64,000 nt of DNA, from the NCBI GenBank assembly GCA_947631855.1, contig CANRMX010000005.1, forward strand, positions 1 to 64,000, in the 5' to 3' direction. Source of the stretch: an uncultured Clostridia bacterium (GTDB lineage Bacteria > Bacillota > Clostridia > Oscillospirales > Acutalibacteraceae). Below are positions 33,143 through 43,188 of this stretch, one piece after another. A program made the position numbers and the translations under genes. Position 1 is the stretch's first letter. The number at the start of each line of letters is the position of its first letter. A model generated the notes under the pieces. It worked only from the letters and a program-made list of their open reading frames with translations, was not told where the DNA came from and ran no database searches.

Positions 33143-35887
33143 ATGGCAAATATACTGACAAAGCTCTTTGGGAATTACAGCAAGCGGGAGCTCAAGCGCA
33201 TCCAGCCCATGGTGGACAAGGTGCTGGGGCTGGAGGAGACCTACCGCAAAAAGACCGACGAGGAGCTCCGGGCGGAGACGGAGCGCTTCAAGGCAGCGCT
33301 GGCGGCGGGGAAGACCCTGGACGACCTGCTGCCCGAGGCCTACGCCGCCTGCCGGGAGGCCATGGACCGGGTGCTTTCCATCCGGCTTTTTCCGGTGCAG
33401 GTGCAGGGCGGCGTGATCTTGCACCAGGGCCGCATCGCGGAGATGAAGACCGGCGAAGGCAAGACCTACACCCTGGCGCTGCCGGCCTATCTCAACGCGC
33501 TGACCGGGCAGGGCGTCCACGTGGTGACGGTGAACGAATACCTGGCCAAGTACCAGGGGGAGATGATGGCCCGTGTGTTCAATTTCATGGGCCTCACCGT
33601 GGGATTGGCCCTCACCGGCATGGACCCCAAAGCCAAGCGGGAGGCATACGCCTGCGACATCACCTACGGCACCAATAACGAAATGGGCTTCGATTATCTC
33701 CGGGACAACATGGTGCTGTATCAGGAGAACAAGGTGCAGCGGGGCCACCACTATGCCATCGTGGACGAGGTGGACTCCATCCTGATCGACGAGGCCCGCA
33801 CGCCCCTGATCATCTCCGGCCAGGGGGAGAAGGCCGACGACCTCTACCAGCGGGCCAATTCCTTTGCCCGGGGCCTCAAGCCCATCCGGGTGAAGGAGAC
33901 CGACCAGAAGGAGGACAACGACGAGCTTTTCAAGGACTACGACTACATCGTCAACGAAAAGCTCAAGACCTGTTCCCTCACCCGCCGGGGCGTGAAAAAG
34001 GCGGAGGAATATTTCGGCATCACGAACCTCACCGACCCGGACAACATCCGCATCCAGCACCATGTGAACCAGGCCATCCGGGCCTGGGGCATCATGCACC
34101 GGGACCAGGATTACGTGGTGAAGGACGGGGAAGTCATCATCGTGGATGAATTCACCGGCCGGCTGATGTACGGCCGCCGGTACAACGAGGGCCTGCATCA
34201 GGCCATCGAGGCCAAGGAGGGCGTGAACGTGGCCCGGGAGAGCCGCACCCTGGCCACCATCACTTTCCAGAATTATTTCAGATTGTACAACAAGCTCTCC
34301 GGCATGACGGGCACCGCCATGACCGAGCAGCAGGAATTTTCCGAGATCTACCGGCTGGACGTGGTGGAGGTGCCCACCAACCGCCCCATGATCCGGGAGG
34401 ACTGCCCGGACGTGGTGTACAAGACCGAGCAGGCCAAATTCAACGCCGTCATAGAGGACATCGTGGCCCACCATGCCACAGGCCAGCCGGTGCTGGTGGG
34501 CACGGTGACCATCGACAAATCCGAGCGGCTGAGCAAGATGCTGAAAGCCCGGGGCGTGCAGCACGAGGTGCTCAACGCCAAGTACCACGAGAAGGAGGCC
34601 CAGATCGTGGCCCAGGCAGGCCGCAAGGGGGCGGTGACCATCGCCACCAACATGGCCGGCCGCGGCACGGACATCATGCTGGGCGGCAACGCGGAATTCA
34701 TGGCCAAGGCGGAAATGCGCAAGCAGGGCTTCACCGAGGAGCTGCTGGTGGAGGCCACGGCCTTCAGCCGCACGGAGGACGAGGAGATTCTGCACGCCCG
34801 GCAGGTGTTCGGGGAGCTCAACCGCAAGTACCGGGAGGAGATCGCACCTGAGGCCGAGGAAGTCAAAGCCCTGGGCGGGCTCTATATCATCGGCACCGAG
34901 CGCCACGAGTCCCGGCGGATCGACAACCAGCTGCGGGGCCGTGCGGGCCGTCAGGGCGACCCGGGCATGAGCCGCTTCTATATTTCCTTGGAGGACGACC
35001 TGATGCGCCTCTTTGGCGGCGAGCGGATCGCCACCATGATGGACCGCCTGCGCATCGAGGACGACACGCCCATCGACGCTGCCCTGCTCTCCAACGCCAT
35101 CGAGAACGCCCAGGAAAAGGTGGAGATGCGCAACTTCGGCATCCGCAAGAACGTGCTGCAATACGACGACGTGATGAACCTCCAGCGGGAGAAAATCTAC
35201 AGCCAGCGGGACATGGTGCTGGCCGGCGAGGACCTCAAATCCCGCATCCTGCGCATGGTGGACGCCTCTCTGGAGACGGCGGTGCAGCTGCACCTGCCCG
35301 CCTCCGCGCCCCACGACGACTGGGATCTTACTGGCCTGCGGGAGCAGTACCAGGGCTGGCTCATCGATGAAAACGATCTGCGCTTCACCCGGGCCGAGCT
35401 GGAAGACCTGGAGCCCGAATTCGTGCTCCGCACCCTGACGGAGAAGGCCCACGCTCTCTACGAGCAGCGGGAGCAGGAATTCACCCCGCCGGTGATGCGG
35501 GAGCTGGAGCGGGTGGTCCTGCTGCGCAACGTGGACGAGGAGTGGATGGACCACATCGACGCGCTGAGCCAGCTGCAAGAGGGCATCCGGCTCAGGGCCT
35601 ATGGCCAGCAGGACCCGGTGGTGGCCTATCGGATGGAGAGCGCGGATATGTTCGAGGCCATGAACAACACCATCCGGGAGAACACCGCCCGCATGATCCT
35701 CACGGTGCGGCTGCGCACGCCGGAAGCGCCCAAGCGGGAGCAGGTGGCCAAGGAGACCGGCACCGGTGCGCCGGACGGCACGGTGCGCAGGCAGCCGGTG
35801 GTGAAGAAGAAAAAGATCGGCAGAAACGACCCCTGCCCCTGCGGCAGCGGGAAGAAATATAAACACTGTCACGGCCGGTACGAATAA
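33143..35887 (+). CDS. secA: Protein translocase subunit SecA
   Basis: This is a 914-aa preprotein translocase ATPase, complete. Walker A reads [20 protein letters not shown] near residue 100; [18 protein letters not shown] is the Walker B/DEAD region; [29 protein letters not shown] is the second nucleotide-binding fold. The C-terminus has the zinc-binding [18 protein letters not shown] tail. It pushes unfolded secretory proteins through SecYEG with ATP. GGAGG precedes ATG. A lipoprotein follows 23 nt later, probably on the same transcript. Confidence 0.99.
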   Translation: MANILTKLFGNYSKRELKRIQPMVDKVLGLEETYRKKTDEELRAETERFKAALAAGKTLDDLLPEAYAACREAMDRVLSIRLFPVQVQGGVILHQGRIAEMKTGEGKTYTLALPAYLNALTGQGVHVVTVNEYLAKYQGEMMARVFNFMGLTVGLALTGMDPKAKREAYACDITYGTNNEMGFDYLRDNMVLYQENKVQRGHHYAIVDEVDSILIDEARTPLIISGQGEKADDLYQRANSFARGLKPIRVKETDQKEDNDELFKDYDYIVNEKLKTCSLTRRGVKKAEEYFGITNLTDPDNIRIQHHVNQAIRAWGIMHRDQDYVVKDGEVIIVDEFTGRLMYGRRYNEGLHQAIEAKEGVNVARESRTLATITFQNYFRLYNKLSGMTGTAMTEQQEFSEIYRLDVVEVPTNRPMIREDCPDVVYKTEQAKFNAVIEDIVAHHATGQPVLVGTVTIDKSERLSKMLKARGVQHEVLNAKYHEKEAQIVAQAGRKGAVTIATNMAGRGTDIMLGGNAEFMAKAEMRKQGFTEELLVEATAFSRTEDEEILHARQVFGELNRKYREEIAPEAEEVKALGGLYIIGTERHESRRIDNQLRGRAGRQGDPGMSRFYISLEDDLMRLFGGERIATMMDRLRIEDDTPIDAALLSNAIENAQEKVEMRNFGIRKNVLQYDDVMNLQREKIYSQRDMVLAGEDLKSRILRMVDASLETAVQLHLPASAPHDDWDLTGLREQYQGWLIDENDLRFTRAELEDLEPEFVLRTLTEKAHALYEQREQEFTPPVMRELERVVLLRNVDEEWMDHIDALSQLQEGIRLRAYGQQDPVVAYRMESADMFEAMNNTIRENTARMILTVRLRTPEAPKREQVAKETGTGAPDGTVRRQPVVKKKKIGRNDPCPCGSGKKYKHCHGRYE

Positions 35888-35910
35888 GCCGAAAGAGAGA
35901 GGGAAAAGCC

Positions 35911-36603
35911 ATGAAAAAGACTTTGAAGCAGATCGTTGCGGCGGCGCTGTGCGCGGTGCTGCTGGCGGCCCTGTGGGGCTGTGAGATTCCCCAGCCGGGC
36001 TTCGCGGATTTTGATGTTTCCGGCTACATCCAGGCCCTGCTGGACAGCAGCTATCTGGACGTCCATGGGCCCTTTATGAACATCTCCGGGGCCAATCAGG
36101 AGGATGCGGAGGCGAATCACGATGCCACGGCGGAAAACGCCGCGGTGCGCTTCTGCAATCACTATCAGGTGGCGCCGGACGACGCCCAGATGGATCAGCT
36201 GGAGGAGATCATGGGCCGGGCGTACACCCAGGCCCGCTACACCGTGCTGGACGAGGTGCGCACCGGCAGCGGCTACGACGTGACGGTGCAGATCACGTCC
36301 ATCCTCAATTTCGCGGACTGCGGGAAGGACATCGAGCAGATGCGGGAGAACGCCCAGGCCGAGGCTTCCGGGCAGTTCACCAGCGGCGAGAGCACGGAGA
36401 AGACCGCATCGGACCTGAACGTGAACAGCATCTTTGCCGACAAGGTGATCGCCTTCTGCGACCTGCAAATGAACAACGTGCAGTACAGCCCGGAGCAGCG
36501 CACGGTGACGCTGAAAATCCTCCAGACGGACAACGGCGAGCTGCAGCTGGACATCAACCAGATCGACACCATCGACCAGACGGTGCTGCCGCTGGACGAG
36601 TAA
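35911..36603 (+). CDS. Lipoprotein, function unknown
   Basis: This is a 230-aa protein with a KKTLKQ start, hydrophobic segment and lipobox LLAALWGC, so lipid-anchored outside. The mature part has an acidic low-order stretch (NQEDAEANHDATAENAAVRFCNHY) and two beta-strand-rich segments (YDVTVQITSILNF and YSPEQRTVTLKILQ). It has no named domain that I can support. It follows secA by 23 nt with a GGGAAAAGCC ribosome site. Confidence 0.78.
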   Translation: MKKTLKQIVAAALCAVLLAALWGCEIPQPGFADFDVSGYIQALLDSSYLDVHGPFMNISGANQEDAEANHDATAENAAVRFCNHYQVAPDDAQMDQLEEIMGRAYTQARYTVLDEVRTGSGYDVTVQITSILNFADCGKDIEQMRENAQAEASGQFTSGESTEKTASDLNVNSIFADKVIAFCDLQMNNVQYSPEQRTVTLKILQTDNGELQLDINQIDTIDQTVLPLDE

Positions 36604-36677
36604 ATCGACATCAAAACGCACGGCGGGCGCGCCCGGAGGGTGTGTCCGCACTTTGCGTATGAGAAAGGAAGTTTTCC

Positions 36678-37346
36678 ATGAACGAACAGCTGACGGTGGC
36701 GGCCCTTTTTGATCTCACCCACACCCAGGCGGCCGACTTTTTGGGGCGATTCTGCTACCCTTGGCAGGCGCTGAACGACCTGGGCGCGTTTATCGTGACT
36801 TTGGGTGAGAGCCTGCCCGCCGGGGACTATGAGCAGGTGGACGAGCAGGTGTGGGTCCACCGCACCGCGAAGATCTACCCCAACAACTATATCGCCGGCC
36901 CCTGCATCATCGGCCCGGAGACCGAGGTGCGGCCCGGGGCGTTCATCCGGGGCAAGGCGCTGGTGGGGGCCGGCTGCGTGGTGGGCAATTCCACGGAGCT
37001 GAAAAACATGCTCCTGTTCGATTCCGTGCAGGTGCCCCACTACAACTATGTGGGCGATTCCATCCTGGGCTTCAAGGCCCACATGGGCGCGGGGGCGGTG
37101 ACCTCCAACGTGAAGCAGGACAAATCGCCCGTCACGGTGCGGGTGGGCGATGAGCGCATCGAAACGGGCCTGAAAAAGTTTGGGGCCATGCTGGGCGACC
37201 ACGTAGAGGTGGGCTGCAACAGCGTGCTCAATCCCGGCACGGTGGCGGGCAGAAACGCCCGCATCTATCCGTTGTCCATGGTGCGGGGCTTTGTCCCGGC
37301 GGGGCACGTGTTCAAGGCCGCCGGGAACGTGGTGCCCCTGCGGTAG
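36678..37346 (+). CDS. Left-handed beta-helix acyltransferase-like protein
   Basis: This is a 222-aa protein. Hexapeptide repeats build a left-handed beta helix from about residue 60 to 205 (IAGPCIIGPETEVRPGAFIRG, VGAGCVVGNSTEL, AHMGAGAVTSNVK, VEVGCNSVLNPGTVAG). The order resembles the C-terminal acetyltransferase half of GlmU, including the catalytic-type GNSTELKN and the loop ahead of the GA-V-TSN segment; it lacks the nucleotidyltransferase half. The cytoplasmic product may be an acetyl or nucleotide-sugar acyltransferase; this is inference from fold. AGAAAGGAAG precedes the start, 74 nt after the lipoprotein. Confidence 0.82.
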   Translation: MNEQLTVAALFDLTHTQAADFLGRFCYPWQALNDLGAFIVTLGESLPAGDYEQVDEQVWVHRTAKIYPNNYIAGPCIIGPETEVRPGAFIRGKALVGAGCVVGNSTELKNMLLFDSVQVPHYNYVGDSILGFKAHMGAGAVTSNVKQDKSPVTVRVGDERIETGLKKFGAMLGDHVEVGCNSVLNPGTVAGRNARIYPLSMVRGFVPAGHVFKAAGNVVPLR

Positions 37347-37387
37347 CAGATTCACGAAAACTCAGTCCGCGGAAGGGAGGCGGTACG

Positions 37388-39130
37388 GTGGAGGCGGTCA
37401 AAGAAGCGTTTGCATATTTCCTGCACTCGGGCCTGCTGCCCGGCGTGCTGTTGATCCTGCGGGCCGTCACGCCGGTAGCGGCTCTCTATGTGGTGTGGCG
37501 GTGCTACACGTCGTTTAAGAAGGGACAGCGCCGGCGGGACCCGCTGATCGTCCTGTGGGACGAGGGCTCGGGGGCCCGCTTCCCGGTGCTGTATTGGGAA
37601 AATTCCATCGGCCGCAGCCGCAGCTGCGACATCGTTCTGCCCGATCCCCAGGTCTCCCGCGACCACGCGGTGCTGATGCGCCGGGCGGAGGGCTGGTTCA
37701 TCTGCGACACCGGCTCCAAGGCCGGGGTGTGGGTCAACGGGGAAAAGGTGGAGGGCCGGGCGCTGGTGGGCGCCGGGGACCGCATCACCCTGGGCGGCGT
37801 TACCCTTTCCCTGTGGAATTCCGATGCTGCGCCGCCCAAGCGCCGCCGGGTGTTCACGGGCTTCTCCCGGGAGGCCGCCTCACCGCGCAAGCTGCTGCTG
37901 GCGGTCACGCTGGTGCAGTTTTTGATGGCCATCCAGGCCAGCCTGAACGGCGGGCACTTTGCCCCTGCCCAGTGGCTCCCCTTCGGGGTGCTGCTGGTGC
38001 TGGAATGGGGCTTCTTTGCGGTGTCGGTGGGCGTGCTGCGCCATGTGAGCTTTGAGCTGGAGACCGTCGGCTTCCTCCTCTCCGGCATGGGGATCCAGCT
38101 GCTGGCGGCCACCGACCTGGCCACCGTCACCACCCAGCTGGCGGCGCTGGTGCTGGGGGTGTGCGTTTTCGCGTTCCTGCTCTGGTTTATGAGCGATTTA
38201 GACCGGGTGGCCAAATGCCGCCTCTGGATCGGCGCGGGGGCGCTGCTGCTGTTCGCGCTGAATCTGGTGATCGGCGACGAGCGCTACGGCTCCAAAAACT
38301 GGATCAGCCTGGGGCCGGTGAGCTTCCAGCCCTCGGAGTTCATCAAGCTGGCCTTCATCTTCGTGGGCACCTCCACCCTGGACCGTTTGCAGACCCGGAA
38401 GAACATCACGGAGTTTTTGATCTTCACCGGGGCCTGCATGGGCTTTTTGGCGCTCCTGCGGGATTTCGGCACGGCGCTGATCTTTTTCGCCTGCTTCCTG
38501 GTGATCGCCTTCATGCGCTCTGGCAGCGTGCGCACCATCGCCCTGGTGCTGATGGCCGCGGCGCTGGGGGTGGTGCTGGTGCTGCGGTTCATGCCCTATG
38601 TGGCGGAGCGCTTTTTGGGCTGGGGCCACGCCTGGCAGCACATCAACGACAGCATGGGCTTCCAGCAGACCCGGGTGCTCACCTACATGGCCAGCGGCGG
38701 CCTTTTGGGCATGGGCCTGGGCAACAGCAGTTTGATCTATATCTTCGCTGCGGACAGCGACCTGGTGTTCGGGCTGCTGTGCGAGGAGCAGGGCCTTTTC
38801 ATGGGGCTGGTGGTGCTGCTGGCCATGGGGCTGTTCATCCTCTACGCCCGCAGCGACGTGGCCCGCAGCCGCTCCACGTTTTTCTCCATCGCCTCCTGCG
38901 CGGCGGCGGGGATGCTCCTGTTCCAGACCTGCCTCAACGTCTTCGGCTCCACCGATCTCCTGCCCCTCACCGGCGTGACGTTCCCGTTCTTCAGCGCCGG
39001 AGGCTCCAGCCTGGTCTCCTGCTGGGGACTGCTGGCATTCATCAAGGTATCGGACGAGCGCACCTATGCGGCGCGCCGGGCAGGCCGCCGGAGGTCAAAA
39101 ATCCCTGAAATGGAGGATATCCGCTCATGA
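37388..39130 (+). CDS. FHA domain fused to a SEDS (FtsW/RodA) glycosyltransferase
   Basis: This is a 580-aa protein with GTG start (37388) after GGGAGGCGGTACG. A single span at residues 17-38 is followed by a cytoplasmic FHA domain (about 63-144) that keeps the phosphothreonine-binding residues Arg76 (IGRSRSC), Ser90 and His93 (VSRDHAVL) and Asn117 (VWVNGEK). From about residue 168 a polytopic SEDS domain holds GSKNWISLGPVSFQPSEFIKLA and LLRDFGTALIF (the conserved Asp). SEDS proteins polymerise peptidoglycan from lipid II with a partner PBP, here the next gene by 4-nt overlap. In Actinobacteria separate FHA proteins work next to RodA and PbpA under Ser/Thr kinases; here the FHA part is covalently attached. 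Confidence 0.94.
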   Translation: MEAVKEAFAYFLHSGLLPGVLLILRAVTPVAALYVVWRCYTSFKKGQRRRDPLIVLWDEGSGARFPVLYWENSIGRSRSCDIVLPDPQVSRDHAVLMRRAEGWFICDTGSKAGVWVNGEKVEGRALVGAGDRITLGGVTLSLWNSDAAPPKRRRVFTGFSREAASPRKLLLAVTLVQFLMAIQASLNGGHFAPAQWLPFGVLLVLEWGFFAVSVGVLRHVSFELETVGFLLSGMGIQLLAATDLATVTTQLAALVLGVCVFAFLLWFMSDLDRVAKCRLWIGAGALLLFALNLVIGDERYGSKNWISLGPVSFQPSEFIKLAFIFVGTSTLDRLQTRKNITEFLIFTGACMGFLALLRDFGTALIFFACFLVIAFMRSGSVRTIALVLMAAALGVVLVLRFMPYVAERFLGWGHAWQHINDSMGFQQTRVLTYMASGGLLGMGLGNSSLIYIFAADSDLVFGLLCEEQGLFMGLVVLLAMGLFILYARSDVARSRSTFFSIASCAAAGMLLFQTCLNVFGSTDLLPLTGVTFPFFSAGGSSLVSCWGLLAFIKVSDERTYAARRAGRRRSKIPEMEDIRS

Positions 39131-40482
39131 AGACCGTAGGCTTTCGCTCCATTGTGCTGTATATTTTGCTGGCCGCCTTTTTGCTGGGCGCGGGGTACCT
39201 TGCGGTGGAGCTGGCGATCCACGGCGGCGATTGGGCCATGCAGCCCTATAACGGCCACCTGTACGACACGGCGGAGCTGGGCAAGATCACCGACCGCAAC
39301 GGCCATGTGCTGGCCTATACCGATGACGACGGCGACCGCCTCTACGGGGAGAGCGAGGCCATCCGCCGGGCGCTGTTGCACACGGTGGGCGACACCCGGG
39401 GGTACATCAGCACCGGGGTGCAGCACAGCCTGAGCGACCGGCTCACCGGGTACAACTTCATCACAGGACTGAGCGACCTGCCCTTTGGGGGCATCGACCG
39501 GGACGTGGCGCTCACGGTGGATCAGGATGCCTGCGCCGCGGCCTACGGGGCGCTGGAGGGCAGGAACGGCGCGGCGCTGGTGTACAATTACAAGACCGGC
39601 GAGGTGCTGGTGAAGGTGAGCGCCCCGGGCTTCGATCCGGAAAACGAGCCGGAAGATCTGAACGACGATCCCGCCTATAACGGCGTCTATCTGGACAACA
39701 CCCTGTCCGCCTCCTTCACGCCGGGCAGCATTTTCAAGCTGGTCACTCTGACGGCGGCCATGGAGAAGTGGCCGGATTCCTGGAGCCAGCGGGCCTATGC
39801 CTGCGAGGGCAGCATGGAGATCGGCGGCAGCGAAATAACCTGCTTCGACCACACCGCCCACGGCACCCAGACGGCGGCGGAGGCGCTGGGGAATTCCTGC
39901 AACGTGTATTTCGCCCAATTGGCCAACGATATCGGCGGGGAGGCGCTGCAGGCCAAGGCGGAGGCCATGGGGTTCAACCGTTCCTTTTCGTTTGATTCCA
40001 TCCCCACCGCCGAGAGCGAGATCAAACTTTCCGGCGCGGACGCCAACCAGCTGGGCTGGGCGGGCGTGGGGCAGCACACGGTGCTGGTGAATCCCGGCCA
40101 TATGCTGCTGCTGATGGGCAGCATCGCCAACGGTGGCGAAGCGGTGCCGCCCAGGCTCACCAAAAGCGCGGGGCTGCTTCCGGGCCTTTCCGGGGGGGAG
40201 AAGCTGGTGACGGCGGCGGAGGCCGTCCAGCTGAAAGCCCTGATGCGCAGCAACGTGGAAAATTATTACGGGGACTGGAACTTCCCGGCGGGGCTCGATG
40301 TCTGCGCCAAGACGGGCACCGGCGAGGTGGGCGAGGAAAAGGGCCCCAACTGCTGGATGGTGGGCTTCTGCGACAACGCCCAATACCCCTACGCCTTTGC
40401 CGTGGTGGTGGAGGACGGCCCCGGCGGTATGGCCGCCGCCGGCCCGGTGGTGTCCGCCGCCCTTTCCGCGCTGGTAGATTGA
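39127..40482 (+). CDS. Class B penicillin-binding protein, PbpA type
   Basis: This is a 451-aa transpeptidase anchored by one N-terminal span (about residues 9-28). Catalytic motifs are Ser201-x-x-Lys204 (TPGSIFKLVT), Ser257-x-Asn259 (GNSCNVYF) and Lys395-Thr-Gly (CAKTGTGEVG). The N-terminal dimerisation part is short, so the protein is smaller than FtsI/PBP2 (often above 600 aa) and closer to PbpA of Actinobacteria. It crosslinks peptidoglycan outside the membrane and pairs with the SEDS protein just upstream (ATGA overlap). Confidence 0.95.
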   Translation: MKTVGFRSIVLYILLAAFLLGAGYLAVELAIHGGDWAMQPYNGHLYDTAELGKITDRNGHVLAYTDDDGDRLYGESEAIRRALLHTVGDTRGYISTGVQHSLSDRLTGYNFITGLSDLPFGGIDRDVALTVDQDACAAAYGALEGRNGAALVYNYKTGEVLVKVSAPGFDPENEPEDLNDDPAYNGVYLDNTLSASFTPGSIFKLVTLTAAMEKWPDSWSQRAYACEGSMEIGGSEITCFDHTAHGTQTAAEALGNSCNVYFAQLANDIGGEALQAKAEAMGFNRSFSFDSIPTAESEIKLSGADANQLGWAGVGQHTVLVNPGHMLLLMGSIANGGEAVPPRLTKSAGLLPGLSGGEKLVTAAEAVQLKALMRSNVENYYGDWNFPAGLDVCAKTGTGEVGEEKGPNCWMVGFCDNAQYPYAFAVVVEDGPGGMAAAGPVVSAALSALVD

Positions 40483-40550
40483 TATGATCCTCTCCTGCCC
40501 GTAGGGCGGGGGAGAAATAAAACAACCCATATGCATAGGAGGATACACCC

Positions 40551-41510
40551 ATGAAGATCGAAAAGCTGCGGCCGGCCTTTCAGGATTACCTGTGGGGCGG
40601 CACCAAACTGCGGGACGTGTACCACAAGGACTGCGACTATCCCCGCGTGGCCGAAAGCTGGGAGCTTTCCACCCATCCCGCCGGGGAGAGCCGCATCGCC
40701 GGGGGAGAATACGACGGCCTGCCGCTCAGCGAATACATCGCTAAGGCCGGCGGGCAGGTGCTGGGCAGCCACTGCACGGCCTTCGACCGCTTCCCGGTGC
40801 TCATCAAGCTGATCGACGCCCGGGAGGCCCTGTCCGTGCAGGTGCACCCCAGCGACGAATACGCCCTGGCCCACGAGGGCGAATACGGCAAGACCGAGAT
40901 GTGGTATGTGCTGGATTGCGACCCCGGCGCTTCCCTGTATTTCGGGGTGAACCGCACCCTCAGCCGGGAGGAATTCCGGCAGCGCATCGCGGACAACACC
41001 GTGCTGGAGGTGCTCAACCGGGAGGACGTGCATCCCGGGGACGTGTTTTTCATCCGATCGGGCACCCTCCACGCCATCGGCGCGGGCATCCTGATCTGCG
41101 AGATCCAGCAGAATTCCAACTGCACCTACCGGGTGTACGATTACGACCGCCGAGGCGCGGACGGCAAGCCCCGGGAACTGCACATCGAAAAGGCCCTGGC
41201 CGTGGCCGATTTGTCTCCCTCCCGGCCTTTCGCGGAGGCCCAGGCGGAGCGGCCCATTCCCGGCGGCAGCGTAAGGCAGCTGGCCGCCTGCAAGTATTTC
41301 ACCGCCAGCCGGTATATTGCCCGGGACGCGGTGACCCTGACGGTGACGGAGGATTCCTTCCTCTCCCTGATGATCACCCAGGGCGCGGGTACCGTGGCGG
41401 GCCCGGAAAATACCGTGGATTTCCTGCCCGGCGACAGCCTGTTCATCCCCGCAGGGACGGGGCAGATCACCGTGAGCGGCGGCTGCACCTTTGTGGCCAC
41501 CGCCGTCTAA
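40551..41510 (+). CDS. manA: Mannose-6-phosphate isomerase, short class I type
   Basis: This is a 319-aa cupin-fold enzyme. It contains LSVQVHPSDEYALAHEG (zinc-binding Gln and His), TEMWYVLD with the metal Glu, the GTLHAIGAGILICEIQQNS segment, and the substrate Arg in TYRVYDYDRRG. It interconverts mannose-6-phosphate and fructose-6-phosphate. GGAGGATACACCC precedes the start. The size is that of the Bacillus-type enzymes. It is followed 13 nt later by a PfkB sugar kinase, which it may serve. Confidence 0.94.
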   Translation: MKIEKLRPAFQDYLWGGTKLRDVYHKDCDYPRVAESWELSTHPAGESRIAGGEYDGLPLSEYIAKAGGQVLGSHCTAFDRFPVLIKLIDAREALSVQVHPSDEYALAHEGEYGKTEMWYVLDCDPGASLYFGVNRTLSREEFRQRIADNTVLEVLNREDVHPGDVFFIRSGTLHAIGAGILICEIQQNSNCTYRVYDYDRRGADGKPRELHIEKALAVADLSPSRPFAEAQAERPIPGGSVRQLAACKYFTASRYIARDAVTLTVTEDSFLSLMITQGAGTVAGPENTVDFLPGDSLFIPAGTGQITVSGGCTFVATAV

Positions 41511-41523
41511 AGGAGGAAACTCG

Positions 41524-42468
41524 ATGCGCATCCTGCTGATGGGCGAGCCCATGGGGCTGTTCATGGCCAACACGCCCGGGCCGCTCCACGCGGTGAAGGA
41601 TTTCACCGCCTCCATCGCCGGGGCGGAATACAACGTAGCGGTGGGGCTGGCCCGGCTGGGCCATACCCCGGTGTACTGCACCCGGCTGGGCTTCGATCCC
41701 CTGGGGGAGCGGATCTTGAACGCCCTCCGGGAAAACGGCATCGCCACCGACCTGGTGACCCAGGCCGAGGGGGAGCAGACGGGCCTGATGCTCAAGGGCT
41801 TCGATCCCCACGGCGACCCGGAGATCGCCTACTACCGCCGGGGCTCGGCGGCGTCCAATCTTTCCCCCCACGATATCGACCGCATGGATCTGTTCGGCGT
41901 GGAGCGGGTGCACCTCACGGGGATCTTCCCCGCCGTATCCGAGCGGGCGCTGGCGGCGGTGCGCAGGCTGGTGCGGCGCTGCGAGACACTGGACATCCCC
42001 ATCTCCTTCGATCCCAATCTCCGGCCCCAGCTGTGGCCGGACGAAAAGACCATGCTTTCCACCCTGAACGCCCTGGCCCAGAGCGCGGAGACCGTGCTGC
42101 CGGGCCTCAGCGAGGGCGCGCGCCTGACGGGGAAGACCACCCCGGAGGACATCGCCGCCCAGTACCACCGCTGGGGCGCGAAGAACGTGGTGATCAAGCT
42201 GGGCGCGGAGGGCGCATATTTCTCCGAGGCAAACGGCCGGGCGGGGTATTCGCCGGGCTTCAAGGTGCGGAAGATCGCAGACACCGTGGGGGCTGGGGAC
42301 GGCTTCGCCGCCGGGGTGCTGAGCTCTCTGGCCGAGGGCGAGACGCTGGAGGAGGCCGCCCTCCGGGGCAACGCGGTGGGGGCCATCCAGGTGGCCCACA
42401 AGAGCGACAACGAGGGCCTGCCCACCCGGCAGCAGCTGGCCCAGGTGATCGTGGCCGGCGAGGTGTAG
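41524..42468 (+). CDS. PfkB-family sugar kinase (KdgK/fructokinase-like)
   Basis: This is a 314-aa ribokinase-fold kinase starting at ATG 41524 after AAAGGAGG. It has GEPMGLFMAN near the start, the AEYNVAVGLARLGHTP substrate helix, FDPNLRPQLWPDE and the C-terminal DTVGAGDGFAAGVL anion hole with the catalytic Asp. The N-terminal GEPM...AGAEYNVAVGLARLG and FDPNLR patterns are those of 2-keto-3-deoxygluconate kinases and some fructokinases. Substrate is uncertain. It follows manA by 13 nt, so co-transcription is likely. Confidence 0.88.
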   Translation: MRILLMGEPMGLFMANTPGPLHAVKDFTASIAGAEYNVAVGLARLGHTPVYCTRLGFDPLGERILNALRENGIATDLVTQAEGEQTGLMLKGFDPHGDPEIAYYRRGSAASNLSPHDIDRMDLFGVERVHLTGIFPAVSERALAAVRRLVRRCETLDIPISFDPNLRPQLWPDEKTMLSTLNALAQSAETVLPGLSEGARLTGKTTPEDIAAQYHRWGAKNVVIKLGAEGAYFSEANGRAGYSPGFKVRKIADTVGAGDGFAAGVLSSLAEGETLEEAALRGNAVGAIQVAHKSDNEGLPTRQQLAQVIVAGEV

Positions 42469-42479
42469 CGCAAAATCAA

Positions 42480-42503
42480 GCGGAGAGCAAACCTGCTCTC
42501 CGC
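42480..42503. terminator. Hairpin between convergent genes
   Basis: GCGGAGAGCA pairs with TGCTCTCCGC. There is no good T-tract on either strand, so it is a weak or Rho-assisted terminator for the PfkB and cyclophilin genes. Confidence 0.5.
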
Positions 42504-42542
42504 CTGTACGAAATCTATTCCGCGGCCGAAAAGCCCCTGTGC

Positions 42543-43073
42543 TCAGCCGTGTTCCGGCCCGGTGACGGGCTGGGGGAATTCCTGCCCGAAGGTCTCCACG
42601 GTGACCCGCTCCATGATCTGGTCCTCATGGGGGCGGTCCGCCCGATCTCTGGGGGAGGAAACGATGGCCTGGGCCACTTCGATGCCCTCGATCACCTTGC
42701 CGAAGGCGGCGTACTGGCCGTCCAGATGGGGCGCGTCGGCCACCATGATGAAGAACTGGGAACCGGCGCTGTTGGGCCGCATGGAGCGTGCCATGGAGAT
42801 CACGCCGGTGGTGTGCTTGAGGTCGTTTGCAAAGCCGTTGGCGGCGAACTCGCCCTTGATGCCGTAGCCGGGGCCGCCCATGCCGGTGCCCTCGGGGTCG
42901 CCGCCCTGGATCATAAAGCCGGGGATGACCCGGTGGAAGATGGTGCCGTCGTAGAAGCCCTGCTGCACCAGGGACACAAAATTGTTGACCGTGTTGGGGG
43001 CCACGTCGGGATAGAGCTCCACCTTCATGGTGCCGCGGGTCGTTTCGATGGTGACAATGGGATTTTGCATCAT
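42543..43073 (-). CDS. Cyclophilin-type peptidyl-prolyl isomerase
   Basis: This is a 176-aa cyclophilin without a signal peptide. It begins MMQNPIVTIETTRGTMKVELYP and contains FHRVIPGFMIQGGDPEGTGMGGPG, the catalytic Arg-Phe-Gln region, and SMARSMRPNSAGSQFFIM. It catalyses cis-trans isomerisation before proline in the cytoplasm. I put the start at 43073, 7 nt after AAAGGA; the track ORF runs 165 nt further upstream through unrelated sequence. Confidence 0.94.
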   Translation of the reverse strand: MMQNPIVTIETTRGTMKVELYPDVAPNTVNNFVSLVQQGFYDGTIFHRVIPGFMIQGGDPEGTGMGGPGYGIKGEFAANGFANDLKHTTGVISMARSMRPNSAGSQFFIMVADAPHLDGQYAAFGKVIEGIEVAQAIVSSPRDRADRPHEDQIMERVTVETFGQEFPQPVTGPEHG

Positions 43074-43145
43074 ATCAGTCCTTTGTTTGATTTTGCACGT
43101 CCTGCGCTCCCATTGTAGCACAGAACTGGGGAAAAGTCTCCCCTT

Positions 43146-43174
43146 TTGACAGATGTTCAGAAAAAATTTACAGG
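43146..43174 (+). promoter_or_regulatory. Promoter of the xth-sirtuin pair
   Basis: TTGACA, 17 nt, TACAGG. The -35 is perfect and the -10 is weak. It lies 15 nt before ATG, which would give a very short leader. Confidence 0.4.
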
Positions 43175-43188
43175 GTCGGGGTGGGAAC

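Noticed and set aside
33059-35872. A 937-aa minus-strand ORF opposite secA
   Set aside because: Same antisense-shadow effect; secA on the plus strand is complete and certain.
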